Below the pieces are notes generated by a model, which was not told the DNA's origin, did not search any database, and worked only from the letters and a program-made list of their open reading frames with translations. 64,000 nt of DNA from Microbulbifer harenosus (GTDB taxonomy: Bacteria; Pseudomonadota; Gammaproteobacteria; Pseudomonadales; Cellvibrionaceae), in the NCBI RefSeq assembly GCF_005771435.1, contig NZ_VANI01000016.1, positions 124,001 to 188,000 of the forward strand, in the 5' to 3' direction. This document shows, one piece after another, positions 28,376 to 37,880 of the stretch (position 1 is its first letter; each line of letters opens with the position of its first letter). The position numbers and the translations under genes are program-made.

Positions 28376-29529
28376 ACGATCTCTACCTCATCTACAAAAA
28401 CATGACACGCAAACCTCTGCGACTGTTTTTGACCTGCTTCGCAATCTTTATCGCGTTTCTGATTTTCAGTGCGGTGACAACACTGAAAAGCGCACTGGAT
28501 TCCGGTGTGGACCTCGCCGCAGACGATCGCCTGGTGGTGGTGAATAGCATCAATTTTACCCAGCCGCTTCCCATCGCCTATTACCAAAAAGTTGCTGCGA
28601 TTGAAGGCGTAAAGGAAGTCACCCACCTGAACTGGTTCGGCGGTTTTTATCAGGACGCAAAAAACCAGATCATTACCATGGCGGTGGAACCGGAATCCTA
28701 TCTACGGGTATATAACGAAGTGGTGGTTATCCCGGAGCAAAAATCCGCCTGGCTGCAGACGCGCCAGGGTATTTTGATCGGGAGAAAGCTGGCGGAAACC
28801 CAGGGCTGGAAGATCGGCGACAAGATTCCGCTGTCTTCGAATATTTTTTCCCACAAGGACGGCGGCCACAGCTGGGAATTTGTGGTCAGCGGCATTTTTG
28901 ACGGTGTCGACGAGAATTACGATACCCGCTACGCCGTATTCCACTACAAGTATTTTATGGAAACCCAGACCTTCGGCGGCGACTGGATCGGCTGGATGAC
29001 ACTGGTGACCCAGGACCCATCCATCAACCAGCAGGTCGCGGACGTCATCGACGCCACCTTTGCCAATTCCCAGGCAGAAACCGACACCAGTACGGAAAAA
29101 GCCTTCAACAAAGCGTTTATCGAACAGATCGGCAACATCGGCCTGATTATTTTCGGTGTTGTGTTCATGGCGTTTTTCACCATTCTTATCGTGGTCGGCA
29201 ATACCATGGCACTGGCGGTGCGTGAGCGCACCGGTGAAATCGCGGTGCTGAAGACCCTAGGTTTTTCGGCACCGCGGGTATTCGGTATGGTGTTGGTGGA
29301 ATCGCTGCTGGTGGCGCTGATCGGCGGGTTTCTCGGCCTCGCCATGGGTTGGCTGATCATCGAGGGTGCCAAGTCATCCATGGCGCAGTTCCTGCCGAAT
29401 CTCGCCATGGGTGGTGACATCGTCGCCCAGGCGGTGCTGTATATGATCCTGCTGGGACTGGTGACCGGGCTTGTGCCCGCCTACAACGCCCTGCGTCTTA
29501 ACATCATCACCGCCTTTAATCGGAGCTGA
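28372..29529 (+). CDS. ABC transporter permease, FtsX/MacB type (first)
   Basis: A 385-residue permease. An N-terminal membrane segment (LFLTCFAIFIAFLIFSAV) is followed by a large periplasmic MacB-PCD-like domain and three C-terminal helices forming the FtsX domain (IGLIIFGVVFMAFFTILIVVGNTMALAVRERTGEIAVLKTLGFS). Coupled with the ATPase by overlap and with the second permease four bases downstream. Two non-identical permeases imply a heterodimeric transporter, unlike MacB in which ATPase and permease are fused. Confidence 0.9.
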   Translation: MNDLYLIYKNMTRKPLRLFLTCFAIFIAFLIFSAVTTLKSALDSGVDLAADDRLVVVNSINFTQPLPIAYYQKVAAIEGVKEVTHLNWFGGFYQDAKNQIITMAVEPESYLRVYNEVVVIPEQKSAWLQTRQGILIGRKLAETQGWKIGDKIPLSSNIFSHKDGGHSWEFVVSGIFDGVDENYDTRYAVFHYKYFMETQTFGGDWIGWMTLVTQDPSINQQVADVIDATFANSQAETDTSTEKAFNKAFIEQIGNIGLIIFGVVFMAFFTILIVVGNTMALAVRERTGEIAVLKTLGFSAPRVFGMVLVESLLVALIGGFLGLAMGWLIIEGAKSSMAQFLPNLAMGGDIVAQAVLYMILLGLVTGLVPAYNALRLNIITAFNRS

Positions 29530-29533
29530 CACC

Positions 29534-30724
29534 ATGACCTCACTTTTTGCCCAGATCGGCACCGTGGCGATGATGAATATCCGCAGCCTGCCGCGACGCC
29601 TGTGGATGTCGCTGGCGATGGTGCTCGCCTCCGCCGTGGTAGTGGCTATCCTGCTGGCATTTCTTGCCATGGCCAAAGGGTTTGAATCCACCATGAACAG
29701 TGCCGGCTCCGATCGCGTCGCGGTAATGATGCGCGAGGGATCCGCAGCGGAAATCAACAGCGTGATCACCCGCGAACAGGTCAACCTGATTGAGGAGTCT
29801 CCCGGTATTGCACGCGATACAGAGGGCGCACCGCTGGTATCGCCGGAACTCTATGTAATCGTCGACGGCCTGAAAAAATCCTCGGCCACCAAAGCGAATA
29901 TCCCGCTGCGCGGTATTAACACTACGGGCATGGCAATGCGCGGCAACATGCAACTGGTAGAGGGACGCATGTTCACTGCCGGTACCAACGAACTGATCGT
30001 GGGCACCGGCGTGTTGCGCGAGTTCGATGGCTTCGCCCTCGGTGAGGAAGTGCGCTTCGGCAAGAATGTGTGGACCGTTGTGGGGGTATTTACCACAGGC
30101 GGTAATGTGTTCGAGAGCGAGCTGTGGGCGGACGTTAAGGTGATCCAGAGTCACTACGACCGCGGCAGCAGCTACCAGACCATTCGAGCACAGTTGGAGA
30201 CACCGGGAGACATCAGCGGCCTGGAAAAAACCATCGAGCTAGAGCCGCGCCTCAATCTGGAGGTACAAACCGAAAGCGCCTACTTCGCCGCCCAGGGAAA
30301 ACAGCTGGAATACATGGCCATTTTCGGCCGCGTGATCAGCGCTATTATGGCCCTCGGCGCGCTCGCCGGCGCACTCAACACCATGTATACCTCGGTGGCC
30401 GACCGCGCCAAGGAGATCGCCACCCTGCGCACCCTCGGCTTCAGCAACCTGTCCGCGTTCTGCGGCACCATGATCGAAGCCCTGGTACTGTCCGCCGCCG
30501 GAGGCCTGCTCGGCTCCGCCGCCGCCTTCCTGTTCTTCGACGGACTGAGCGCCTCAACCCTCGGCGGCAGCTTTACCCAGGTGGTGTTCAGTTTTGAGAT
30601 GTCCCCAGACCTGTTCGCCCAGGGCGCGCAACTGGCACTGCTGATCGGCTTCACCAGCGGTTTCTTCCCCGCCTGGCGCGCCGCGCGGCTGCCGGTAATT
30701 GTGGCATTTCGCGCGGCGACCTGA
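29534..30724 (+). CDS. ABC transporter permease, FtsX/MacB type (second)
   Basis: A 396-residue permease with the same plan as the preceding one: first helix SLAMVLASAVVVAILLAFLAMA, a periplasmic domain, and FtsX helices after ADRAKEIATLRTLGFSNLSAFCGTMIEALVLSAAGG. The open frame starts earlier but overlaps the upstream gene; the ATG at 29534 (MTSLFAQIGTVAMMN) is four bases after the previous stop. It ends the operon; a long hairpin lies downstream. Confidence 0.9.
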   Translation: MTSLFAQIGTVAMMNIRSLPRRLWMSLAMVLASAVVVAILLAFLAMAKGFESTMNSAGSDRVAVMMREGSAAEINSVITREQVNLIEESPGIARDTEGAPLVSPELYVIVDGLKKSSATKANIPLRGINTTGMAMRGNMQLVEGRMFTAGTNELIVGTGVLREFDGFALGEEVRFGKNVWTVVGVFTTGGNVFESELWADVKVIQSHYDRGSSYQTIRAQLETPGDISGLEKTIELEPRLNLEVQTESAYFAAQGKQLEYMAIFGRVISAIMALGALAGALNTMYTSVADRAKEIATLRTLGFSNLSAFCGTMIEALVLSAAGGLLGSAAAFLFFDGLSASTLGGSFTQVVFSFEMSPDLFAQGAQLALLIGFTSGFFPAWRAARLPVIVAFRAAT

Positions 30725-30759
30725 TCGGCAACTACTTCATCTTTTACATATGTAAACGT

Positions 30760-30827
30760 GGTGTTCAGAATTCTGTGTCATCTCTTTTCGGTCACTGTTA
30801 AAGAAATGACACAGAGTTTTGAACACC
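30760..30827 (+). repeat. long imperfect hairpin after the ABC operon
   Basis: A 22-bp inverted repeat, 30760-30781 / 30806-30827, with a 24-base loop. Two positions are not Watson-Crick and both are G-U on the plus strand, so the RNA of the ABC operon can form it fully. No U-tract follows. It could protect the mRNA 3' end or belong to a repeat family. Confidence 0.6.
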
Positions 30828-30970
30828 CTCGGCTCATGAAAAATCCGGGCTAGCAGTCTGTCCGCCCGCAGATACAGGGAAGGGGTCCGCCGACGGCTTT
30901 CCTGAAGAATGTATTGAAGACCAACTCGCTATTGGAACCCACCTCCAAGAATTACCCTCGTAAAATCTGT

Positions 30971-33172
30971 TTACTGTGACAGTACAAGCCCTTGCGCGGT
31001 GCCGGAATCGTAAACCACTATGCTCCCAGGCCACTGTGACAGATAGTAAAGGCCGGTATCCGGGTCCACGGCTACATCACCATTGCCATGAGAACCCGAT
31101 GGCAGTTGTCGCTCTCGGTCGCCCGTTTCCAAGTCCACGAACACCATACCGCCATGGCCATGGTAATCTTTCACAACAAGCTTATTGCGCACCGGATCCA
31201 GGCGTATCTGCCACGGCATCACAATAGGCGGCCCGCCACCAATGCTGTCGCTGTCACTGGAAAAAATCTCGCGATCACCGCTCCGCAGATCCACTCGATA
31301 GATTCTGCTCTGCTCCACATCCGTCACATAGGCAATCGAATGATTGGGATGCAGAGCCACAGATGATGGTTCCCCCCATTCCGGCCCCTCCCCTTTTGCA
31401 CCAGGCTGACTGGCAAGACTTCTGTTGCCAGTTTGCAAATCAACCGCAAAAAGTGCACCAGACCCATCCACCACATACAAAACCGCAGCCTCGTCATCCA
31501 ATTCGATCCCCAAGGGACCGCTGAACACAGGCCCCAGACCGGCGCCGTTGCCTGAAATAAATTTGCGGTTTCCGGTTTCGGGATCGACCTCCACGATTGC
31601 CGCAGTCCAATAACTGTTGTCACTGGCATATATCTTTCCATCGCGGCCACTTACTGCAAGATCCCGGAAGTAGGAGTCTGTACTGCCTTCCCCTTTCAGA
31701 TCACTGGTTATTATATGTCTGTCGCCGGAAACCGGATCGACCGCCATGATTTCCGGCATATAAGAAACGGCCAGGCCATTGATGTACAGAAGTCGGTTGT
31801 GGACCTTGTCGAATCGTATCGAAGCGGGCGAATCATTGGCGGGTCCGGAGCCACGCTCCGGTGGCGTAATGCGGGCTCTTTTACCATTTTCTATGTCGAT
31901 TGCAATTAGCTGATGGGATGCGCAACTCAGATAGAGCTGGCCTCGTTCGCTATCCAGAGCCATCCCGTAGAAGTCAACCATAAGATTGGATTCCAGCGAG
32001 TCCTGTCGCCCGGAGCCGGACACCAGCCGTTTTTCCCCGCTAACGAGATCCACTTCGGTAATCTCGTCCCAGTCAAAGCTGAGATAGGCCTTTTCGGCAT
32101 TTTCATCGACAACAAGGCCATCAGCGTAGGACAGGTATTCACCATCCGTCTCGCCACTGGACACCAGACGTCTGTCGCCAGTGTTTTTGTCTATTTCCAC
32201 CAGACGGTAGTTTGCGGAGTCGTAGGCAAACAATCTGCCATTGGCAGCTGCAATAGCTACCCTGTAACTAAAATCAGGGCCTGTGCCCATCCCGTTACCT
32301 GACACCAAATTGCGTGCACCAGTAGTCAGATCAACGGAATAAACAGCCTTGTAAGGAGCTGCATAAATAAACAAGGCGCCGGTGGAATTATCCAGTGTAA
32401 TCCAGGCGTCGGAATCCGATATTTCCACGTCATTGCTACCGTCCCAGGAAACCATGTTATCCGGGGCCGGACCCAGGCTCACTTCTAAGACGTCACCATC
32501 ACCCGTCAATGCATAGAGCTGGCCACTGCTTCTACTGAATGCAAATTGCCGATATCTGTTGTCGTATTCCTGGTAACGGCTAAAGTAGCTCCGGCTGCCA
32601 TTTTGCACATTCGTAGCTATTACGCCGGAATAATAGCCATCGATTGTGGCACTATTAAAAACCCTTCCATCTATTGGATCATAGGCAATTTGACCGCACA
32701 CAGATTCTCTGTAATGTGGAAAAACAGACACTGCTCTGGTAGCCGCTCGCTCAGTGATGTTGCCATTGACATCCTCAACCCTGACCACCAACTCGTTGTC
32801 CGATCCTGACTCAAGAGACACCTCGGCTATCCAACTTTGGAAACCGTTAACGGAGGTAGCCTCGACACCGCTTACCCATACTGACTTTACACCAAAGTCG
32901 TCGGCAGCTTTACCTCTCACCGTGACAGATCCGGGATTGGATTTCAGGCCATCCATATGAGGGAAGTCTATGCTCGCAGTCGGGGGGCTGGTGTCCGCTG
33001 TTCCTCCGCTGGAGCTGGAGGAACTACTACTGCTGCTGGAACCACCACTGCTGGAAGAGCTGCTACCACTAGTCCCTGTCCCGTCGTTGCCGCCACTACC
33101 TGAGCCACCACCACAGGCGGACAGACTCAGGACAAGAAAAATCACCAACACCACACGACTCAACCAGATCAT
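30971..33172 (-). CDS. lipoprotein with poly-serine linker and beta-propeller
   Basis: A 733-residue exported lipoprotein. The ATG at 33172, with GGGGAT before it, gives a lipoprotein signal (VVLVIFLVLSLSAC, lipobox LSAC) followed by a Gly/Ser-rich tract including eleven serines in a row. An Ig-like domain follows (TSPPTASIDFPHMDGLKSN ... VRVEDVNGNITERAA), then about 550 residues of repeated blades with the signature VDLxTGxRxxxS (VDLTTGARNLVSG; IDKNTGDRRLVSS; VDLVSGEKRLVSG; VDPETGNRKFISG; VDLQTGNRSLAS). Poly-Ser linkers are characteristic of secreted proteins in Cellvibrio, Saccharophagus and Microbulbifer. Ligand unknown. Confidence 0.85.
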   Translation of the reverse strand: MIWLSRVVLVIFLVLSLSACGGGSGSGGNDGTGTSGSSSSSSGGSSSSSSSSSSSGGTADTSPPTASIDFPHMDGLKSNPGSVTVRGKAADDFGVKSVWVSGVEATSVNGFQSWIAEVSLESGSDNELVVRVEDVNGNITERAATRAVSVFPHYRESVCGQIAYDPIDGRVFNSATIDGYYSGVIATNVQNGSRSYFSRYQEYDNRYRQFAFSRSSGQLYALTGDGDVLEVSLGPAPDNMVSWDGSNDVEISDSDAWITLDNSTGALFIYAAPYKAVYSVDLTTGARNLVSGNGMGTGPDFSYRVAIAAANGRLFAYDSANYRLVEIDKNTGDRRLVSSGETDGEYLSYADGLVVDENAEKAYLSFDWDEITEVDLVSGEKRLVSGSGRQDSLESNLMVDFYGMALDSERGQLYLSCASHQLIAIDIENGKRARITPPERGSGPANDSPASIRFDKVHNRLLYINGLAVSYMPEIMAVDPVSGDRHIITSDLKGEGSTDSYFRDLAVSGRDGKIYASDNSYWTAAIVEVDPETGNRKFISGNGAGLGPVFSGPLGIELDDEAAVLYVVDGSGALFAVDLQTGNRSLASQPGAKGEGPEWGEPSSVALHPNHSIAYVTDVEQSRIYRVDLRSGDREIFSSDSDSIGGGPPIVMPWQIRLDPVRNKLVVKDYHGHGGMVFVDLETGDRERQLPSGSHGNGDVAVDPDTGLYYLSQWPGSIVVYDSGTAQGLVLSQ

Positions 33173-33617
33173 GAATTTATCCCCAAGATTCAGCACGAAC
33201 GTTCTTTTTATCATCAATGACAAAGTCTTATTTGTGGCACGAGTAAGCCGGCGCCGAGCCCATTGATACCTGCGTCCCCAGAGACACAACTACCGCGCGG
33301 CTTATGCCAGTCGTAACGCTCGGCGCCGGCACTCTCCACAACGGAGAAATGCATCGCCTTGCACCTAAATTGCAAAGGAAAATTATCAGCGCTAATCCAC
33401 CATGTAAACGTTTTCACAATTACACGCCATTACAGATCGTGATCGTTTTATAGGTGAGTCAAGAAATCAGGTTGAAATTGAATTGTTTTGGCGGGTTTTG
33501 GAACGGAAAGCTCGAGTGACCGGAGAAAAGGATGACCTCGCCGCCGGAGAGGTCTGGCTCCTAGTCCGATAGCACGCCGACGGCGCCAGAAGCGCATATT
33601 TCGCCGCCCAGGGCGCG
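33173..33617. other. intergenic region lipoprotein / MATE gene
   Basis: About 445 bases, AT-richer than most of the window, with no convincing gene. It holds the promoter of the lipoprotein and the 3' end of the MATE transcription unit. One near-palindromic site is described separately at 33403-33416. Confidence 0.5.
33403..33416. promoter_or_regulatory. possible LacI-family operator
   Basis: TGTAAACGTTTTCA is a 14-bp near palindrome centred on CG, and it fits the general LacI/GalR-type operator pattern (TGNAANCGNWNNCA). It lies about 230 bases upstream of the lipoprotein start. No LacI regulator is in the window. Confidence 0.35.
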
Positions 33618-35009
33618 CTACACCGTATCTGCGGCGGTATAAAACAGACCCAGACGGTACTGGTGCCGCTGTGCGCGGTGAAACAATACGCCCAGCGTGA
33701 GCAACAGGGCCAGCCCCTCCGCGACCGGACCGGCAAGCCAGATTCCGGTTTCACCAAACTTCATAGGCAGCAGAAATACCAGCGGCAGCGCAAATAGGTA
33801 GGTTTTTGACAGGCTTAAAAAGCTGGCGCGCGCGGCATCACCAATACTTTGGAAAAACATATTGATCATCATTAACGGCCCCAGCAAGAAAAGTGCGAGC
33901 GTGGAAATAGGCAGAATGCGGGCAACTTCTTTGGCGATATCTACATCGTCAACAAACCAATATCCAAAGCGATCTTTTATCAGCCATATCAAGGCCTCGA
34001 TCAGCAGGCAGTAAATCAGGGCGGATAGAATCGCAATTTTTATCCCGCTGTTGGTGCGCTGGAATTTTTTCGCACCAACGTTGTTTCCGGTGATGCTTTG
34101 AAATGCCATGCTTAGACCCAGGAGTGGCAAAAATACAAAGGTCATCAGGCGAGTAATAATTCCGTAGGCACCCACCGTGGTTGCGTAGTCTCCTTGGTTC
34201 CAGATTTGCAGGTTGTACAGTATTGCCGCTGACGACAGTGCCAACCCAACGTATGTCAGGCTCGACGGCGCGCCAAGTGCGAGAAATTCCTTCCAGCGGC
34301 TTCGCGCAAGTGAAAACTGCACTACCTGAATATTCACAGGACTTTTTTTCTTTCGGCGAAAATTGAATACCACCAGCAAAGACAGCAACTGAGCCACTAC
34401 CGTACCGTAGGCGGAACCTGCCACACCCATATTTAGTTGCGCAATAAATATGTAATTGAGTACGCCGTTGAACAGCACGGAAGCCAGCGATATCAGCGCC
34501 ATAAAACCGACCTGTCCCTCACAACGCAGTGAGTCGCCGTTAATGTTAAGGATGAACATCAACGGCGAGCACAAAACAAGTATTGAAATATACGTGTAAC
34601 TCATGTGCGCCAATTCAGCGGAACCACCGTTTGCCAGCAGTGCCGCCTCTTTCCCGAACATCAGAAACAGTGCGATAAGTATCAGACACACCAGTAGCGA
34701 CAAACTAATGGCTTGCGCAAATGCTTCCCTCGCTGCCGGCTTATCGCCGGCACCCAGTATGCGCGCCATAACACTCGCGAAGCCATTTGAAACCAGAGTA
34801 GATAAAGCGACGACCAACATCACTGCGGGGAACATTGACGTTACCGCCGTCAGCGCGTCGGCACCGACAAAAATTCCCAGAAAGTAGGCATCCACCAGAT
34901 TGAAGGATCCGTTCACCAGCATTATCAAAATGATGGGCGCCGCAGTTTTTGCAAAAACCGAGCCGAGGGATCCGCTTAAGAATTTGTTGTCTTCTCTGCG
35001 TTCAGTCAT
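33618..35009 (-). CDS. MATE family efflux transporter
   Basis: A 463-residue polytopic membrane protein with about twelve hydrophobic segments and the MATE signatures (PIILIMLVNGSFNLVDAYFLGIFVGADALTAVTSMFPAVML; QSITGNNVGAKKFQR). These transporters export cationic drugs and metabolites using Na+ or H+. The ATG at 35009 (MTERREDNKF) overlaps the stop of the upstream DUF2239 gene by eight bases, so the two form an operon; the open frame upstream of it is not used. Confidence 0.9.
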   Translation of the reverse strand: MTERREDNKFLSGSLGSVFAKTAAPIILIMLVNGSFNLVDAYFLGIFVGADALTAVTSMFPAVMLVVALSTLVSNGFASVMARILGAGDKPAAREAFAQAISLSLLVCLILIALFLMFGKEAALLANGGSAELAHMSYTYISILVLCSPLMFILNINGDSLRCEGQVGFMALISLASVLFNGVLNYIFIAQLNMGVAGSAYGTVVAQLLSLLVVFNFRRKKKSPVNIQVVQFSLARSRWKEFLALGAPSSLTYVGLALSSAAILYNLQIWNQGDYATTVGAYGIITRLMTFVFLPLLGLSMAFQSITGNNVGAKKFQRTNSGIKIAILSALIYCLLIEALIWLIKDRFGYWFVDDVDIAKEVARILPISTLALFLLGPLMMINMFFQSIGDAARASFLSLSKTYLFALPLVFLLPMKFGETGIWLAGPVAEGLALLLTLGVLFHRAQRHQYRLGLFYTAADTV

Positions 35010-35571
35010 CGTTTTTTTCCCGGTGCAGCGCGCCGATGGCGTCAAATTTCTCCACCAGTAGCTGTTGGATATCCTCGGGCCAAGTGCCAATTGCAGACTC
35101 AAAACCCCGTTTGCTATTGCGATACAGCGCGCGCGCCGCCTCTTCAAACCCGGGCTCGTCCGCGAGCACCGACATCAAACCGTACAGTTGATTCTGCTGC
35201 ATACTGATGCGCTCTTCGGTGGAGGCACTTTTCATTGCGCTATCCACCAGCCGCCGCAATGTCACCGAGGCACCGCCGCGCTGGGTTGCCAGCCAGTCCC
35301 AGTGCCGGGGCAGCAGAGTCACCTCTCTTGGGATAACCCCAAGCTTCGGGCGACCGCGCTTGTTGGTGCCCGGCGCTCCTGCACCGGGCAAATTGTCGAT
35401 GACGCTTTGTGCATCGCCGTGCCAATCGAGATCGACGCGTTTGCAGGTCTCCAGTTCAAACACCACTGGCTCGATATCGCCGCCGATGGCTTTGGTCTGG
35501 CGCACGATGGCCTCCAGGTCCCCTCTCGCAATCAGCGCCTTGTCGTGTATCGCGACATACTCCCCTGCCAT
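35002..35571 (-). CDS. DUF2239 family protein
   Basis: A 189-residue soluble protein of the DUF2239 family: an N-terminal ALIARGDLEAIVRQT-like block, ETCKRVDLDW, and the conserved GRPKLGVIPREVTLLPRHWDWLATQRGGASVTLRRLVDSA, then a C-terminal helical region. The GRPKLGV-REVTLLPRHW part resembles a ribbon-helix-helix or DNA-binding type segment, but function is not established. It overlaps the MATE gene and has a good GGAGAGA site before its ATG. A pair of palindromic sites lies upstream. Confidence 0.8.
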   Translation of the reverse strand: MAGEYVAIHDKALIARGDLEAIVRQTKAIGGDIEPVVFELETCKRVDLDWHGDAQSVIDNLPGAGAPGTNKRGRPKLGVIPREVTLLPRHWDWLATQRGGASVTLRRLVDSAMKSASTEERISMQQNQLYGLMSVLADEPGFEEAARALYRNSKRGFESAIGTWPEDIQQLLVEKFDAIGALHREKNDD

Positions 35572-35607
35572 GATTTCTCTCTCCGAATCCGCTATGTGAA
35601 TTGATTA

Positions 35608-35646
35608 TTACCCGGATATTAATAATGGTCAATTTACCCGGGTAAA
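35608..35646. promoter_or_regulatory. tandem TTACCCGG operator-like palindromes
   Basis: A perfect 14-bp palindrome TTTACCCGGGTAAA is at 35633-35646. A related site TTACCCGGATAT is at 35608-35619, centre-to-centre 26 bases away, between the palindrome and the DUF2239 start. Two spaced palindromes in an AT-rich leader look like an operator for a TetR- or MarR-type repressor of the DUF2239-MATE operon. The regulator is not in this window unless DUF2239 itself binds. Confidence 0.6.
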
Positions 35647-35839
35647 ATAATTGCTCATCGCCTGTACACAGGCAGGGTTCAAGGGGCGCGCTTTGCCACC
35701 AAATAGAAAGAATTCGGGAAGATACCCGCCAGGGCGACTGCACGGGGCCTCGCGCAACGAGGCTCCGTTATGAGGGAGGGGCTAGGGAGGAGTTAAAAAG
35801 AAGGAAGAAGAAGGATATGCAGGAAAAACGCCGCTCCAA

Positions 35840-36733
35840 TCAGCGGCGCTGTTTCTGGTAAATGCCGCTTTTGCCTTCCGGCACCCGTCGGAAGCGCTTG
35901 TACTCCCACTGGTACTGTTCCGGCGCCTCGGCGATACAGGACTCGACTCCCCGATTGAGCGCCGCCAGCGACACCTTCACCTCCTCACTGAAGATCGCCT
36001 GCTCCGCCGGCAGCAACACCAGTTCAAATCCGTCTGCGAGCCGCTTGGCAAAGCCAAACACCACCTTGCAGCCGGTGCGCTGGATCAGGTTGTAGGCCAG
36101 AGTCATGGTAAGGGTCGGGTGGCCGAAGAAAGGGGCGAAGTCGCCGCCGGAGAGTTCTGGCTCCTGGTCGGGCAAGACGCCGACGATGCCGCCGTCCTTC
36201 AGTGCCTTTAATAGCGCGCGCACGCCGCGCACATTGGTGGGCACCAGATGGGCGCCGGTTTTCTCGCGCCCCTCGCGAATCACGGGGTCCAGCGCGGCGA
36301 TCTTCGGCGGCGCGTACAGGCTAGTGGTGGGGCCGACCGTGGCCAGAAACTGGCCGAAGATTTCCCAGTTGCCGATATGCGGCGCCAGCACCAGTACCCC
36401 GCGGCCCTCGCGCACGCCGCTGGTCAGAAGCTGTTGGTTGCGCACCCGTACGATCACATCTTCCGCCCGGCTCCAGGGCTGGCGCCACAGGCTGGCGACC
36501 TCAAAGCCGGTGATGGCGGTGTTGATCACGCTGTCGCGGGCGAGCTTTTCCCGTTCAGCGGCGGGCATCTCCGGGAAACAGCGCTGCAGGTTGATACGGC
36601 TGATGCGCAGGTTGTCGCCGCGGCTCCACACCGCCACGCGGCCCACGGCGCTGCCGAGGCGGCGCGACCAGCGCAGGGGCAGCCGGCCCACCATTTTCAA
36701 TGCGCCCGCCGCCAGTTGCCCTTTGATATCCAA
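35840..36733 (-). CDS. lipid A biosynthesis lauroyl/myristoyl acyltransferase (LpxL-type)
   Basis: A 297-residue inner-membrane-associated acyltransferase of the LpxL/HtrB family, which adds secondary acyl chains to the Kdo-lipid A precursor. The catalytic HX4E motif is in APHIGNWEIFGQFLA (about residue 107), and DGGIVGVLPDQEPELSGGDFAPFFGHPTLT and the C-terminal YQWEYKRFRRVPEG are family blocks. It diverges from glyQ. Whether it adds C12 or C14 cannot be read from the sequence. Confidence 0.92.
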   Translation of the reverse strand: MDIKGQLAAGALKMVGRLPLRWSRRLGSAVGRVAVWSRGDNLRISRINLQRCFPEMPAAEREKLARDSVINTAITGFEVASLWRQPWSRAEDVIVRVRNQQLLTSGVREGRGVLVLAPHIGNWEIFGQFLATVGPTTSLYAPPKIAALDPVIREGREKTGAHLVPTNVRGVRALLKALKDGGIVGVLPDQEPELSGGDFAPFFGHPTLTMTLAYNLIQRTGCKVVFGFAKRLADGFELVLLPAEQAIFSEEVKVSLAALNRGVESCIAEAPEQYQWEYKRFRRVPEGKSGIYQKQRR

Positions 36734-36884
36734 AATCGGTACTTCCTTCTCGAATCCATCGCCGCTGCGACTTTTCAGTATGGTTCGCTCCCGTTGAGCT
36801 TTTGTCGCGCCCGCTGTTTAGTGCGCAACCCGCTACCGCTATAATTGCGCCCCTTGTCTTTTCACCCAGCTGAAACCGGAGAGT

Positions 36885-37880
36885 GTGGTGTCCGAGCAAC
36901 AAACCAGCGGATCTAGCCCCGCGCAGGATCTGAGCACCTTTCAGGGACTGATTTTTACCCTGCAGGAATACTGGGCGCGCCAGGGGTGCGTCATTCTACA
37001 GCCTCTGGATATGGAAGTGGGCGCCGGCACCTTTCACCCCGCCACCTTCCTGCGCGCCATCGGCCCGGAAACCTGGAACGCCGCCTATGTGCAGCCCTGC
37101 CGCCGCCCCACGGACGGCCGCTACGGTGAGAACCCCAACCGCCTGCAGCATTACTACCAGTACCAGGTGGTGATGAAGCCGTCGCCGGCGAACATCCAGG
37201 ATCTGTACCTGGACAGCCTGCGCGCGCTGGGCATCGACCCGGCGGTGCACGATATCCGCTTCGTGGAAGACAACTGGGAATCCCCGACCCTGGGCGCCTG
37301 GGGCCTCGGCTGGGAGGTGTGGCTGAACGGCATGGAAGTGACCCAGTTCACCTACTTCCAACAGGTGGGCGGCCTCGAGTGCTATCCGGTCACCGGCGAG
37401 ATCACCTACGGTATCGAACGCATCGCCATGTACCTTCAGGGTGTGGAGTCTATCTACGACCTGGTGTGGACACGCAACGCCGATGGCACCCCGGTTACCT
37501 ATGGCGATGTGTTCCATCAGAACGAAGTGGAGATGTCCCACTACAACTTCGAGCACGCGGACGTGGAGTTCCTGTTCCACACCTTCGATCACTGCGAGCG
37601 CGAGAGCCAGCGCCTGATCGAACTGGGCCTGCCACTGCCGGCCTACGAGCAAGTGATGAAGGCCTCCCACGCGTTCAACCTGCTGGACGCACGCCACGCG
37701 ATTTCCGTCACCGAGCGCCAGCGCTTTATCCTGCGCGTGCGCACCCTGGCACGAGCAGTAGCCCAGGCCTATTTCGACGCGCGCCACGCCCTCGGCTTCC
37801 CGCTGGCCACCGAACAGGCCCGCAACGACGTATTGGCCCACCTACATGAAAAGCAGGAAGCGCAGAAGGAGAAGAAGTAA
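36885..37880 (+). CDS. glyQ: glycyl-tRNA synthetase alpha subunit
   Basis: A 331-residue class II synthetase subunit. Diagnostic blocks are [76 protein letters not shown] and [28 protein letters not shown]. It starts at one of two adjacent GTG codons (36885, 36888) with GGAGA just upstream; there is no ATG. Its stop overlaps the glyS ATG by one base. Confidence 0.96.
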   Translation: MVSEQQTSGSSPAQDLSTFQGLIFTLQEYWARQGCVILQPLDMEVGAGTFHPATFLRAIGPETWNAAYVQPCRRPTDGRYGENPNRLQHYYQYQVVMKPSPANIQDLYLDSLRALGIDPAVHDIRFVEDNWESPTLGAWGLGWEVWLNGMEVTQFTYFQQVGGLECYPVTGEITYGIERIAMYLQGVESIYDLVWTRNADGTPVTYGDVFHQNEVEMSHYNFEHADVEFLFHTFDHCERESQRLIELGLPLPAYEQVMKASHAFNLLDARHAISVTERQRFILRVRTLARAVAQAYFDARHALGFPLATEQARNDVLAHLHEKQEAQKEKK

